Assembly: GCF_030433675.1 (NCBI RefSeq)
Contig: NZ_JAROCB010000002.1
Span: 62,001-126,000 of the forward strand
Length of the DNA: 64,000 bases
Reading direction: 5' to 3'
Origin: Leifsonia virtsii
Lineage (GTDB): Bacteria > Actinomycetota > Actinomycetes > Actinomycetales > Microbacteriaceae
The position numbers and the translations under genes were made by a program. Shown here in pieces: positions 1 through 8,428 of this stretch. The notes beneath the pieces are model-generated. The model did no database searches, was not told the origin of the DNA, and saw only the letters and a program-made list of their open reading frames with translations. The first letter of the stretch is position 1. Each line of letters opens with the position of its first letter.

Positions 1-624
1 GCGGAGCGCGAGGGCATGACCGCGGTCTGGACGACGTACCGCGACTGCGAGCCGGCCGTCCGCGAGCAGATCGACGCCCTCTGCTCCGGATGGGTCGAGG
101 GCAAGCGCCTGCCCGAGATGGGGTTCACCCTCGGCGGCCTGGCCGAGCTCGACGACCCGGCGGTCCGGTTGATGGTCGCGCTCGGGGCCGACGGCCGCGT
201 CCACGCCGTCACCAGCTGGCTGCCGCGGCTGCGCGACGGCGCCCTGGTGGGCTGGACGCTGGATGTGATGCGCCGCGACCGCGCCGGCATGCCCGGGGCG
301 ATGGAGTTCGCCATCGTCTCCGCCATCCGCCGGGCGGCCGAGGAGGGCGTGCCGGTGGTGAGCCTCTCCGGGACACCGCTCGCGGCGCACGAGGGCGCGG
401 CGACCGGCCGCATCGCGGGCCGGCTGCGGCGGCTGCTCGAGCCGGCGTACGGATTCGCCTCCCTCGAACGGTTCAAGGCTAAATTCGGCGCGACGCCGGA
501 GCCGCTGTGGATGTGCTTCCCGCAGCCCATGCAGCTCGGCCGGATCGCTCCGGCGCTGCTGCGCGTCTACGTGCCGGACCTGCGGCTGCGCGGGGTCGTC
601 GGCGCGCTGCGGGCCTCGGCGTGA
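1..624 (+). CDS. DUF2156 / MprF C-terminal-like acyltransferase-fold protein (5' truncated)
   Basis: The reading frame is open from base 1, so the true start lies upstream; an internal ATG at 16 is probably not the start. The roughly 207 visible residues match the C-terminal domain of phosphatidylglycerol lysyltransferase-type proteins (DUF2156), a GNAT-like fold that in MprF moves an aminoacyl group from tRNA to a membrane lipid. The hydrophobic helix MEFAIVSAIRRAAEEGV and the closing block YGFASLERFKAKFG are typical of this family. The N-terminal flippase or membrane part would lie outside the window. The substrate cannot be told from this fragment. The stop overlaps the GTG of the next gene, so the two are probably co-transcribed. 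Confidence 0.75.
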   Translation, partial: AEREGMTAVWTTYRDCEPAVREQIDALCSGWVEGKRLPEMGFTLGGLAELDDPAVRLMVALGADGRVHAVTSWLPRLRDGALVGWTLDVMRRDRAGMPGAMEFAIVSAIRRAAEEGVPVVSLSGTPLAAHEGAATGRIAGRLRRLLEPAYGFASLERFKAKFGATPEPLWMCFPQPMQLGRIAPALLRVYVPDLRLRGVVGALRASA

Positions 625-1166
625 CAGGGGCCCGGCCGGTGCGTCGGCGTCGGCCGCTCGTGGCTCTCGCTGCAGGCATCGCGCTCCTGGCCCTGCTGTC
701 CGGCTGCAGCCTCGCGCTGCCTCGGCCGAACGCGCGTGCCGACGACCGTTCCGGCCTCCCGTCGCTGTCGGTCCGCGGGCACAGGATCGAGCCGTTCGAG
801 GTCGTCTACCGCGTCGGCGACAAGACGCGCCGTCCGGCCCGCGAGCACGCCGAGCCGCCCACCATCGAGCTGCGGCAGACGCACCGCCTGCGGATGCGCG
901 TCGTGAGCGGCTACCCGGCAGAGGATCTGCGGGTGGGCACCTTCTCGAGTGCCGACGCCCGCGGCGAGCCGGTCGACGGCGGCGACCAGTTCGACTGCCT
1001 CGGCGGCACCGGGTGCATGATCGAGACGCGCGCCGGCAGCGTCCACGTCAGCGTGCCGATCACGCCGTCGGTGCGGCTCGTGATCGTGCGCGAGAGGTTC
1101 GAGCTGTCCCGCGGCGCGACACTGGAGGTGGTGTGGCGCTTCCGGACCGCGGCGGCGGGGGACTGA
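621..1166 (+). CDS. Putative lipoprotein of unknown function
   Basis: GTG start overlapping the previous stop (GTGA), giving 181 residues. The N-terminus is basic (VRRRRP), followed by a hydrophobic stretch and a lipobox LLSGCS with Cys at about residue 29, so the product should be exported and lipid-anchored on the outer face of the membrane. The rest is soluble and has a pair of cysteines in DCLGGTGC that could form a disulfide. I do not recognise a domain. Translational coupling to the DUF2156 gene suggests a shared role at the cell envelope, but that is inference only. Confidence 0.7.
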   Translation: MTGARPVRRRRPLVALAAGIALLALLSGCSLALPRPNARADDRSGLPSLSVRGHRIEPFEVVYRVGDKTRRPAREHAEPPTIELRQTHRLRMRVVSGYPAEDLRVGTFSSADARGEPVDGGDQFDCLGGTGCMIETRAGSVHVSVPITPSVRLVIVRERFELSRGATLEVVWRFRTAAAGD

Positions 1167-1197
1167 CTCACGGCGAGAAGGCGGGGCGGCCACCCCT

Positions 1198-1240
1198 GAT
1201 AACTTTACCAACAGTGTGAGCCGTTGATAAACTTATCGCG
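1198..1240 (+). promoter_or_regulatory. Leaderless promoter with two palindromic boxes
   Basis: GATAACTTTACC (1198-1209) and GATAAACTTATC (1226-1237) are two copies of a GATAA-N2-TTATC palindrome, the second perfect, 28 bp apart start to start. They overlap a plausible -35 (TTTACC, 1204-1209) and -10 (TAAACT, 1228-1233) with an 18-bp spacer. Transcription would start at about the GTG at 1240, giving a leaderless mRNA. The layout looks like a repressor operator pair sitting on both promoter elements. The regulator is unknown. Confidence 0.55.
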
Positions 1241-2472
1241 TGCGAAACGGCCCCAACAACCCCTTCAATCCCGGCTCCGATTCCATCCCGGAGGTCTGGG
1301 CGGGGCGGATAGAACAGTTGAGCGACTGGCGGGATGTCGTCCGTCCGCGCAGGGTGGCGGGGCTCCCCGAGCGGGGACGGACGATCCTGGGCGAGCCCGG
1401 CCTCGGCAAGTCGGCGCTCGTGCGACGCATCGCGCAGGACGCGCGCAGCAGGGGGGACTGGGTGACGCCGCAGCTGCGCATCCCGTCCGGTGCCGACCCA
1501 CTGAAGCTGGTGGCGGCCGCCGTGCTCGAGCTCGCTGCGAGTGCCGGTCTCCCGTCGTCTCGCGAACGGCGCATCCGGCAGGCCATCGAGCGGGTCCAGG
1601 CCGTCGCCGTGTCGGGCATCTCCCTGACCCTCCGTGCCTCGGACGGACCCGAGCCGTATACCGCGTTGACGGAGCTGCTCGTCGAAGTCGGTCGCGCCGC
1701 CATCCACCGCGGCGATGTTCTGGCCCTCATCCACATCGACGAGGTGCAGAACATCACGGACGAGAAGTCCCTCTCGCAACTGCTCATCGCCCTGGGCGAT
1801 GCGCTGACCTACGAGGTCGACGTCGCCGTCCCCGGCGGAGAGTTCGTCAGCAGGACACTGCCGATCGCGGTCTATCTCACCGGGCTGCCGGATTTCGAAG
1901 ACATGGCCGGCGCCCGAAAGGGAGCCACCTTCGCGCGTCGCTTCAAGACCACGACCCTCGCGCCGCTCGCCGACGACGATCTGGCCGAGGCACTGCAGCC
2001 GTTCGTCCTCGAGGGCTGGGAGGTCGCGGACGGCGATGGCGGGACCGCTCGGGTCCGCATGGACCCGGCCGCTGCAGCGACCATCATCCAGGTCTGCTGC
2101 GGAGAACCGTTCCTGTTCCAGTTGGCGGGCGAGCAGGCGTGGTACGCAGGCAGGGGCGACACGATCAGTGCCGACGAGGTCCGCTCCGGCTGGCGGGGCG
2201 CGCAGCGCGAGGCGACGGCCCATGTCGAGAGGATCCTCGAACGTCTGCCCGGCCGCGAGCGGCAGTTCCTCGACGAGATGGCGCAGCTCCCGCCCGCCGA
2301 ACGATCGCTCACGCAGATCGCCGCGGCCATGGGGCTGGCCAAGCCGACGGATGCCGGCCCGACGTCACAGCGATTGGACACCGTGCGAGGGATCATCGAG
2401 CGCGGACGCCCGTATTCGTTCCGGCACCGGGCCGTCGAGGCCTACCTCACCAGCGATTGGCCGGCGATCTGA
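1240..2472 (+). CDS. AAA-family ATPase with C-terminal winged helix
   Basis: The product has 410 residues. Walker A is GEPGLGKSAL (51-60) and Walker B is LIHIDEVQ (about 163-170), with a sensor-1-like strand IAVYLTGLP near 210. The C-terminal part (from about 330) contains SLTQIAAAMGL and looks like a winged-helix DNA-binding module, an architecture shared with Orc1/Cdc6-like and other STAND-like single-protein ATPases. The GTG start is chosen because the frame opens right at the predicted transcription start; no Shine-Dalgarno is visible. The partner and function are unknown, and neighbours on both sides look unrelated. A regulatory or defence role is possible but not shown. Confidence 0.7.
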   Translation: MRNGPNNPFNPGSDSIPEVWAGRIEQLSDWRDVVRPRRVAGLPERGRTILGEPGLGKSALVRRIAQDARSRGDWVTPQLRIPSGADPLKLVAAAVLELAASAGLPSSRERRIRQAIERVQAVAVSGISLTLRASDGPEPYTALTELLVEVGRAAIHRGDVLALIHIDEVQNITDEKSLSQLLIALGDALTYEVDVAVPGGEFVSRTLPIAVYLTGLPDFEDMAGARKGATFARRFKTTTLAPLADDDLAEALQPFVLEGWEVADGDGGTARVRMDPAAAATIIQVCCGEPFLFQLAGEQAWYAGRGDTISADEVRSGWRGAQREATAHVERILERLPGRERQFLDEMAQLPPAERSLTQIAAAMGLAKPTDAGPTSQRLDTVRGIIERGRPYSFRHRAVEAYLTSDWPAI

Positions 2473-2591
2473 CCGTTCGGGACGCTCCGGTGCCCCATCC
2501 TCACCGTACCGTCGCCCCGGGGGCTTGCCGCAAGGGGGCGGGGGCCGGGAAGAATGGCAGGCCTCACGACATCCCCGCAGAAGGAGACCGC

Positions 2592-3734
2592 TTGTCCGAG
2601 ACCCGGGCCACGACCGACGCAGCATCCCGCCCCGAACCGTTCCACCTGCACCTGCCCGACGAGGTGCTCGCCGACCTCCGGCAGCGGCTGGAGCGCACCC
2701 GCTACCTCCCGCCCACCGACGTCGGCCGTCCCGCGGGCCTCGGCGGACCGCGGCTGAAGGAGCTGGTGGACTCCTGGCTCGCGTTCGACTGGCGGGCGGA
2801 GGAGGCGAGGCTGGCGGGCTACGAGCAGTTCGCGGCGACGGTCCGCGGGCACCGCATCCACTTCGTCCGCGTGCGCCCGGCCCGGTCGGCCGAGCGTGTC
2901 GTCCCGCTGCTCCTGCTGCACGGCTGGCCGAGCGCGTTCACCGAGTACCTGCCGCTGGCGGACGCGCTCGCAGCGTTGGCGGCCGACGACCTCGCCTTCG
3001 ACATCGTCGTGCCGTCGCTGCCCGGCTTCGTCTTCTCCGAGCTGCCGGAGGGGCCCCTCACACGTGCTGCCATCGCCGAGGACCTGCACGAGCTAATGAC
3101 GGTCGTGCTCGGGTTCGACCGCTACGGCGCGTTCGGCGGCGACATCGGAGGGGCCGCCGCGGGCTGGCTGGGCGCGCTGCACCCGGAGGCGATCGTCGGC
3201 CTCCAGCTGATCCATCCGCCGTTCCCGGCCGACGACAGCCCGCAGGACGACCGGGAGGCCGCCTACCTGGACGCGCTCGCCGAGTACGACGAGGAGGACG
3301 GCGGCTACAGCGCGATGATGGGCACGCGTCCGGACACCATCGCGGCCGCGCTGGCCGACTCGCCCGCCGGCCTGCTGGCGTGGATCGCCGACAAGTGGGA
3401 CGACTGGGCCGACGGCGGGCTGGCGGCGGTCGAGCCCGCCGACCTCTTCCGCGTCGCCACGCTTTACTGGGCGACGGGGACGATCGCGACCTCGTTCCGG
3501 CAGTACTTCGACTGGTCGTTCAACGAGCCGCGCGCGGCGGTCGCCGCCCCGACCGCGCTGCTGCTCAGCCGCGAACCGTGGCTGGAGGGCTTCCCCCGCT
3601 CGCTGGCGGAGCGCGCCGTGACCGACCTCCGCAGCGTCGAGGTCGCGGGGGCGGGCGGCCACTTCATGGCGCTGGAGGAGCCCGAGCGCACGGCGGAGGC
3701 CGTGCGGGGGTTCTTCGCCGGGCTCGCCGACTAG
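2592..3734 (+). CDS. Epoxide hydrolase (alpha/beta hydrolase with EHN domain)
   Basis: The frame extends further upstream, but a TTG at 2592 has a good AAGGAG at 2581-2586 and yields 380 residues, the usual family length. The first ~110 residues match the epoxide hydrolase N-terminal domain (FHLHLPDEVLADLRQRL). The alpha/beta core carries the oxyanion motif HGWPS, the nucleophile Asp in GGDIGG (GGDWGG in many relatives) and the catalytic His in GGHFMALEEPE. The enzyme should open epoxides to diols through an Asp ester intermediate in the cytoplasm. The substrate cannot be inferred. It is separated from the ATPase by ~120 bp, so probably has its own promoter. Confidence 0.85.
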   Translation: MSETRATTDAASRPEPFHLHLPDEVLADLRQRLERTRYLPPTDVGRPAGLGGPRLKELVDSWLAFDWRAEEARLAGYEQFAATVRGHRIHFVRVRPARSAERVVPLLLLHGWPSAFTEYLPLADALAALAADDLAFDIVVPSLPGFVFSELPEGPLTRAAIAEDLHELMTVVLGFDRYGAFGGDIGGAAAGWLGALHPEAIVGLQLIHPPFPADDSPQDDREAAYLDALAEYDEEDGGYSAMMGTRPDTIAAALADSPAGLLAWIADKWDDWADGGLAAVEPADLFRVATLYWATGTIATSFRQYFDWSFNEPRAAVAAPTALLLSREPWLEGFPRSLAERAVTDLRSVEVAGAGGHFMALEEPERTAEAVRGFFAGLAD

Positions 3735-3743
3735 GGTTCGTGT

Positions 3744-4268
3744 CTAGGCCTCGCGCGGCTGGGGGCGCCGGAAGACCCAGGCGACGGTCTGGCGCCAGGT
3801 GGTCCGGAGCTCCCTGCCGCGGCGCCACTCCCGCCAGGTGAGCCAGATGATGACCGCGTCGAGCACCGTGAGCACGGCGACCGCGACGGACGGCCGCACG
3901 ATGAGCTCGTACAGCTGGAAGGCGAGGAACGCGCCGAGCGCCGCCATCGCCCACGGGTAGATGCGGCGGGTCCCGACCAGCAGCGCCACCACGATCGCCA
4001 GCTTCACCAGGCCGTGGAGGAGCAGGTAGGCGGCGACGAACCAGACCGAGCGACCGTGCAGGTGGGCGGCGCCGTGCACCACCAGGTTGGCGACCAGATC
4101 GTGCGGGTCCTCCGCCAGCTCGCGGGCGGTCACCCGCTCGGCGGCCCGCTGCACCTGCCCGGGCGTCACGAACAGCAGCACCGCGCCGCCGACCAGCTCG
4201 AGCAGCCCGTCGAGGCCCTTGAACAGGACTCCGATGAGGAACACGAGGTCGAGGACGCGCTCCTTCAC
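3744..4268 (-). CDS. DUF2127-family membrane protein
   Basis: The protein has about 174 residues with four predicted membrane segments, including LVFLIGVLFKGLDGLLELVGG near the N-terminus and VWFVAAYLLLHGLVKLAIV in the middle; the spacing and the LHGLVK motif fit DUF2127. I chose the GTG at 4268 because it overlaps the stop of the polymerase gene upstream (GTGA) and begins just before the first membrane helix; an ATG at 4298 would add ten polar residues. It is co-transcribed with the LigD-like gene. Function is unknown. Confidence 0.75.
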   Translation of the reverse strand: MKERVLDLVFLIGVLFKGLDGLLELVGGAVLLFVTPGQVQRAAERVTARELAEDPHDLVANLVVHGAAHLHGRSVWFVAAYLLLHGLVKLAIVVALLVGTRRIYPWAMAALGAFLAFQLYELIVRPSVAVAVLTVLDAVIIWLTWREWRRGRELRTTWRQTVAWVFRRPQPREA

Positions 4269-5500
4269 GGCCGGCCGGCCCACTCCCGGCCGGCCCACGG
4301 GTCGTAGTCGGCCACGAGCGCCTCCTGCTCGGGGCGCTCCGCCTCGGGAACGTGCTGCAGGTTCACCCGCACGCGGTACCAGAGCGAGCTCGACCCGCGC
4401 ATGCCGTCGACCAGCTCGTCGGCGGGACTGAGGTGCTCCACGACGCCGGGATGCGCCGCCTTCCAGCGCTCGAGCGCCTCCACCGCCTCGGGCTTGGTCC
4501 GGGTGCGGGCCACCTCGACGAGCGGCATGGTCGAGACCCGGCGGCCGGCGCCGTCACCCGCGCGCGGCGGCTTCTCCGCCGGTCCGAGCTCGCGGGCGAG
4601 GGCGAGCAGGCCGTCGAGCGAGCCGACGGCGTCGTCGATGCCGGCGTGGGGGTCGCCGCGTTCGGCGAAACGCTCCAGCACGGTCGGCACGGTGAACTCC
4701 TCCGGCCTGCGGGAGCGCACCTCGTCCCAGTCGAGCGGCGTCGAGACCCGCGCGTCGGGCAGCGGGCGGATGGAGTAGGCCGACGCGACCGTCCTGTCCT
4801 TCGCGTTCTGGTTGAAGTCGACGAAGACGCTCTCGCCGCGCTCCTCCTTCCACCAGCGCGCCGTCGCCAGCCCGGGCGCGCGGTTCTCCACCTCGCGCGC
4901 CAGCGTCTCCGCCGCCAGGCGCACGTCGGAGAAGCCCCACTCCGGGCGGATGCGGACCAGGATGTGCAGCCCGCGCGAGCCGCTCGTCTTGGGCCAGCCG
5001 ACCAGCCCGTTGTCCTCGAGCACCTCGCGGGCGACGAACGCCACGTCGACGATCTGCGACCAGTCGACGCCGGGCATCGGGTCGAGGTCGACGCGCAGCT
5101 CGTCCGGATGGTCCAGATCCTCCGCGCGGACGGCGTGCGGGTTGAGGTCGAGACAGCCGAGGTTCGACACCCAGGCGAGGCCCGCGGCGTCGCGCAGCAC
5201 CGCCTCCTCCGCCGAGGTCCCGCTCGCGTAGCGCAGGGTCGCCGTGCCGACGTACGGCGGGTGGTTCTCGGGCACGCGCTTCTGGAAGAACGGCTCCTGC
5301 CCGAGCCCCTTGGCGAAGCGCTTCAGCACCATCGGCCGTCCGCCCGCGCCGCGGAGCGCGCCGTCGGCGACCGCGACGTAGTAGTTCGCGAGGTCCAGCT
5401 TGGTCAGCCCCACCTCCGGGAACACGACCTTGTCGGGATGCGAGACACGGACCTCCTGGTCCCCCGCCTCCACGAACGCCTCTGCCCTCGCCGCACTCAT
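4265..5500 (-). CDS. LigD-type polymerase/primase (PolDom), stand-alone
   Basis: The 411-residue product matches the polymerase domain of the bacterial NHEJ protein LigD, an archaeo-eukaryotic primase fold that adds nucleotides at DNA ends. The catalytic DLD pair is in RVDLDPMPG (Asp138, Asp140), the nucleotide-binding motif is SGSRGLHILV (~168-177), and the third Asp is probably in VFVDFNQN. Ligase and phosphoesterase domains are absent, and no ku gene is in the window. Actinobacteria often encode such separate PolDom proteins beside a full LigD. Residues after ~320 form an extension with KPEAVEALERWKAAHPG. It precedes the DUF2127 gene in one operon. Confidence 0.88.
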   Translation of the reverse strand: MSAARAEAFVEAGDQEVRVSHPDKVVFPEVGLTKLDLANYYVAVADGALRGAGGRPMVLKRFAKGLGQEPFFQKRVPENHPPYVGTATLRYASGTSAEEAVLRDAAGLAWVSNLGCLDLNPHAVRAEDLDHPDELRVDLDPMPGVDWSQIVDVAFVAREVLEDNGLVGWPKTSGSRGLHILVRIRPEWGFSDVRLAAETLAREVENRAPGLATARWWKEERGESVFVDFNQNAKDRTVASAYSIRPLPDARVSTPLDWDEVRSRRPEEFTVPTVLERFAERGDPHAGIDDAVGSLDGLLALARELGPAEKPPRAGDGAGRRVSTMPLVEVARTRTKPEAVEALERWKAAHPGVVEHLSPADELVDGMRGSSSLWYRVRVNLQHVPEAERPEQEALVADYDPWAGREWAGRP

Positions 5501-5561
5501 GCCGCCACGCTAACCGGCAACCGCCTCCCGGGCCAGTGCCGCCGACATGCTCACGGTTCGG

Positions 5562-5637
5562 TCGGAGATTCGGCCGTTCAACCTGCGAATCTCCGACGTC
5601 AGCCGGCCCAGCAGGAGATTCGAACGTTCGACTGCTG
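5562..5637. repeat. Nested inverted repeats in divergent gap
   Basis: The 296-bp gap between the polymerase gene (-) and the ABC operon (+) contains TCGGAGATTCG (5562-5572) and its exact reverse complement CGAATCTCCGA (5586-5596), a third copy of the core GGAGATTCG (5614-5622), a perfect 12-bp palindrome TCGAACGTTCGA (5620-5631), and an outer CAGCAG/CTGCTG pair (5609-5614, 5632-5637). The first pair can form an 11-bp hairpin with a 13-nt loop. Position in a divergent promoter region suggests operator sites or a structural repeat rather than a terminator. The rest of the gap shows no clear feature. Confidence 0.6.
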
Positions 5638-5796
5638 ATGAAGGGAGGCCGCGACCCGCGACTACCGCCACCCGGCGCCGCTGGCAAGCGCGTGTGACCG
5701 CGCATGACGCCCGCGAAACAGTAGGTCATCCGAGGTCGACCCCGGTTGCGGATTCCAGGATTCTGATGCGCACCCCCGATGCCTCAAGGAGTCCCC

Positions 5797-7437
5797 ATGC
5801 GTTCCCGTACCTCCCGTTCCCTCGGCGCCGCGGCCGTCGTCCTGACCGGCGCGCTCGCGCTGTCGGCCTGCGCCTCCGGTTCCGACGCCGCGAGCGGCGG
5901 CGGCCAGAAGGTCACCGGCGGCACCATCGTCTACGCCCACCAGCAGGAGCCGGCCTGCGTCTTCGGCGGCTGGATCGAGCAGGCGTACCTGTCGTACCAG
6001 GTGCTCGACAACCTCACCTCCCTCGACGAGGACCACAAGGTGGTCCCGTGGCTCGCGACCTCCTGGAAGCAGTCCCCCGACGGCCTCACCTGGACCTTCG
6101 ACCTCAAGAAGGGCGTGAAGTTCACCGACGGGACGCCGCTCACCGCCGCGGCCGTCGCCTACAACTTCGACTACTGGGTCAAGGGAGGCAACAGCACCGC
6201 CAAGGTCTGGCTCGACGGTTACTACAAGGACGCCAAGGCCGTCGACGACACGACCCTCCAGGTGGACCTCTCCCGCCCCTACCCGCGGCTCGCCGACAAC
6301 CTGACCCAGGGCTACTTCGGCATCCAGTCGCAGCACGCGCTGGAGACGCGCACGAAGGAGCAGAACTGCGAGGCGCCGATCGGCTCGGGCGCCTTCATCG
6401 TGGACAAGTGGAACCGCGGGCAGGACATCATCCTGAAGAAGAACAAGGGCTACACCTCGCCGCCCGCGAACGCGAAGCACACCGGCCCCGCCTACGTGGA
6501 CGAGATCGACTGGAAGTTCGTCGCCGACCCGACCACCCGCGTCGCCGCGTTGCAGGGCGGCCAGGTCGACGCGATCTACGACGTGCCGGCCGTGCAGTGG
6601 AACACGCTGAAGTCCGGCGGCTACCAGCTGGAGAAGTACGTCACCGCCGGCCGCCCGCAGCAGATCTCGTTCAACACGCAGCAGGGACCGTTCACCGACG
6701 AGAAGGTGCGTCAGGCCTTCGCCTACAGCCTCGACCGCAAGCAGATCGTCGACACGATCGGGCGTGGCGTCATCCCGTTCGAGGGCAACGGCGGAGTCAG
6801 CCAGACCACGCCGGGTTACAGCGAGAAGGCGGCCGGCTGGTACAGCCAGGACGTCAAGAAGGCGAACGCGCTGCTGGATGCCGCCGGCTGGACCCGCAGC
6901 GGCAGCACCGGAGTCCGCGAGAAGAACGGCACGAAGCTGACCGTCTCGCTGCCGTACGGCGCCGGCTCGATCATCAACGCCGACGGCGCCGCGATCCTGC
7001 AGGGGGTGAAGGAGCAGGCCGACAAGGTCGGCTTCGACGTGAAGCTGGTGCCGGTGCCGCAGAGCGAGTTCTTCTCGGGCAAGTACGCGGCACCCGACAC
7101 GCACGACCTCGCCGCCGGCTACTGGACCGCGGTCACCGCGGGCATCCTCTACATCAACTGGCGCCCGTCCACCCCGGACGACCCCAATTACTCGAACGCC
7201 GCGTTCTACAACGACAAGACGCTCGAGCAGTACATCCTCGACGGCAACTCGGCGTCGACCGTCGACGCCCAGAACGCCTCCTACGAGAAGGCGCAGGACT
7301 ACATCGCCGAGCACGCCCTGGCGATCGGCGTCTACGACCGGCTGAGCACCCTGGCGGTCGCGACCAAGCTCCACGGCGTCTGGCAGGAGCACGCACAGGG
7401 AGGACCGACGTTCTATGACGCCTACTTCGTCAAGTGA
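5797..7437 (+). CDS. ABC transporter substrate-binding protein, family 5 (peptide/nickel type)
   Basis: The product has 546 residues. An ATG at 5797 follows AAGGAG at about 5786-5791 and starts a lipoprotein signal (MRSRTS... LALSACAS) with the lipid-anchored Cys near residue 25; an ATG at 5779 lies before the ribosome site. The mature part has family 5 hallmarks: LTWTFDLKKGVKFTDGTPL and VRQAFAYSLDRKQIV. It would capture a peptide-like or small organic ligand outside the membrane and hand it to the two permeases encoded next. Because the operon ends with a flavin monooxygenase, the ligand may be an organosulfur or amine compound rather than a peptide; this is inference. Confidence 0.9.
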   Translation: MRSRTSRSLGAAAVVLTGALALSACASGSDAASGGGQKVTGGTIVYAHQQEPACVFGGWIEQAYLSYQVLDNLTSLDEDHKVVPWLATSWKQSPDGLTWTFDLKKGVKFTDGTPLTAAAVAYNFDYWVKGGNSTAKVWLDGYYKDAKAVDDTTLQVDLSRPYPRLADNLTQGYFGIQSQHALETRTKEQNCEAPIGSGAFIVDKWNRGQDIILKKNKGYTSPPANAKHTGPAYVDEIDWKFVADPTTRVAALQGGQVDAIYDVPAVQWNTLKSGGYQLEKYVTAGRPQQISFNTQQGPFTDEKVRQAFAYSLDRKQIVDTIGRGVIPFEGNGGVSQTTPGYSEKAAGWYSQDVKKANALLDAAGWTRSGSTGVREKNGTKLTVSLPYGAGSIINADGAAILQGVKEQADKVGFDVKLVPVPQSEFFSGKYAAPDTHDLAAGYWTAVTAGILYINWRPSTPDDPNYSNAAFYNDKTLEQYILDGNSASTVDAQNASYEKAQDYIAEHALAIGVYDRLSTLAVATKLHGVWQEHAQGGPTFYDAYFVK

Positions 7438-8428
7438 GCTGACCGCGGGGCCGATCGCGCAGAACGCGATCCGGCCCCGCCGGGCCCGCACCGTCGGCGT
7501 CACGATCCTCCGCAAGGTGGGCGCCGCCCTGGTCGTGCTGTGGGGCGCCGCGACCGTCGCGTTCTTCGCGCAGCTGGCGCTGCCGGGGGACAGGGCGACG
7601 ACCATCCTGAACATCCGGGCCGGCCAGGCGCAGGCCAGGACGCCGGAGGAGCTGGCGCAGATCAACCAGCAGTACGGCCTCACCCGCCCGGTGATCGTGC
7701 AGTACGTCGACTACCTGCGCGGGCTGGTCTCTGGCGACTTCGGCACCTCGTACCAGCAGTATCGGCCGGTGACGGCGATCATCGGCGAGCAGCTGGGCGC
7801 GACGCTCACGCTGTCGCTGACCGCGATCGCGTTCGCGTGGCTGATCATGGTGGTCTGGGTGACCCTGACGGCCGGCCGCGGTCCGCGCGTCGGCGGGGTC
7901 GGCTCGACGGTGGATGTGGTGACCGCGGGCCTTCCCGCCTACTGGCTCGGCATCATCCTGCTGCTGGTGTTCGGCCTCGGGCTGCACTGGTTCCCCATCA
8001 TCAGCGGCACCTCGCCCGCCGGGATCGTGCTGCCCGCGCTGACCCTCGCCATCCCGCTGGCCGGGTTCATGTCGCAGAGCGTCCGCTCCGAGTTCGAGCG
8101 GTCGCTGGAGCAGCCGTTCGTGCTCTCGGCGCGGATGCGCGGGATGGGCGAGTGGGGCATCCGGCTCCGGCACGTGCTCCGGCACGCGGTCATCCCCGCG
8201 GTGACCCTGTCGGGCTGGGCGCTCGGCGCGACCCTGTCGGGTGCGGTGATCGTGGAGTCGATCTTCTCCCGTCCGGGTATCGGCTCGGTGCTCGTCGCCG
8301 CCGTCAACTCGCAGGACCTCCCGGTCGTCACCGGGATCGTCACCCTCGTCGCGGTCGTCTACGTCGCGGCGAACCTCATCGTGGACGTCGTCTACACCGT
8401 CATCGACCCCCGGCTGGAGCTGACATGA
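7415..8428 (+). CDS. ABC permease, DppB/OppB type
   Basis: The 337-residue membrane protein has about six helices. The N-terminal LRKVGAALVVLWGAATVAFF and loop LPGDRATTILN are typical of DppB-like permeases, as is the EAA-like loop around SARMRGMGEWGIRLRHVLRHA that docks to the ATPase. The ATG at 7415 overlaps the substrate-binding protein gene by 23 bp, which implies translational coupling. It forms the membrane channel with the next permease. Confidence 0.9.
   Translation: MTPTSSSELTAGPIAQNAIRPRRARTVGVTILRKVGAALVVLWGAATVAFFAQLALPGDRATTILNIRAGQAQARTPEELAQINQQYGLTRPVIVQYVDYLRGLVSGDFGTSYQQYRPVTAIIGEQLGATLTLSLTAIAFAWLIMVVWVTLTAGRGPRVGGVGSTVDVVTAGLPAYWLGIILLLVFGLGLHWFPIISGTSPAGIVLPALTLAIPLAGFMSQSVRSEFERSLEQPFVLSARMRGMGEWGIRLRHVLRHAVIPAVTLSGWALGATLSGAVIVESIFSRPGIGSVLVAAVNSQDLPVVTGIVTLVAVVYVAANLIVDVVYTVIDPRLELT

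Noticed and set aside
5501-5796. SAM or other riboswitch before the ABC/monooxygenase operon
   Set aside because: A sulfur-related riboswitch would have suited the context, but no conserved core was found; only palindromes are visible.
5662-7683. Long antisense reading frame opposite the ABC binding-protein gene
   Set aside because: Composition is low-complexity (Val/Arg/Asp-rich) with no domain, as expected from third-position GC on the complementary strand of a real gene. Similar long shadows at 38850-41000, 42049-44691 and elsewhere were left out for the same reason.
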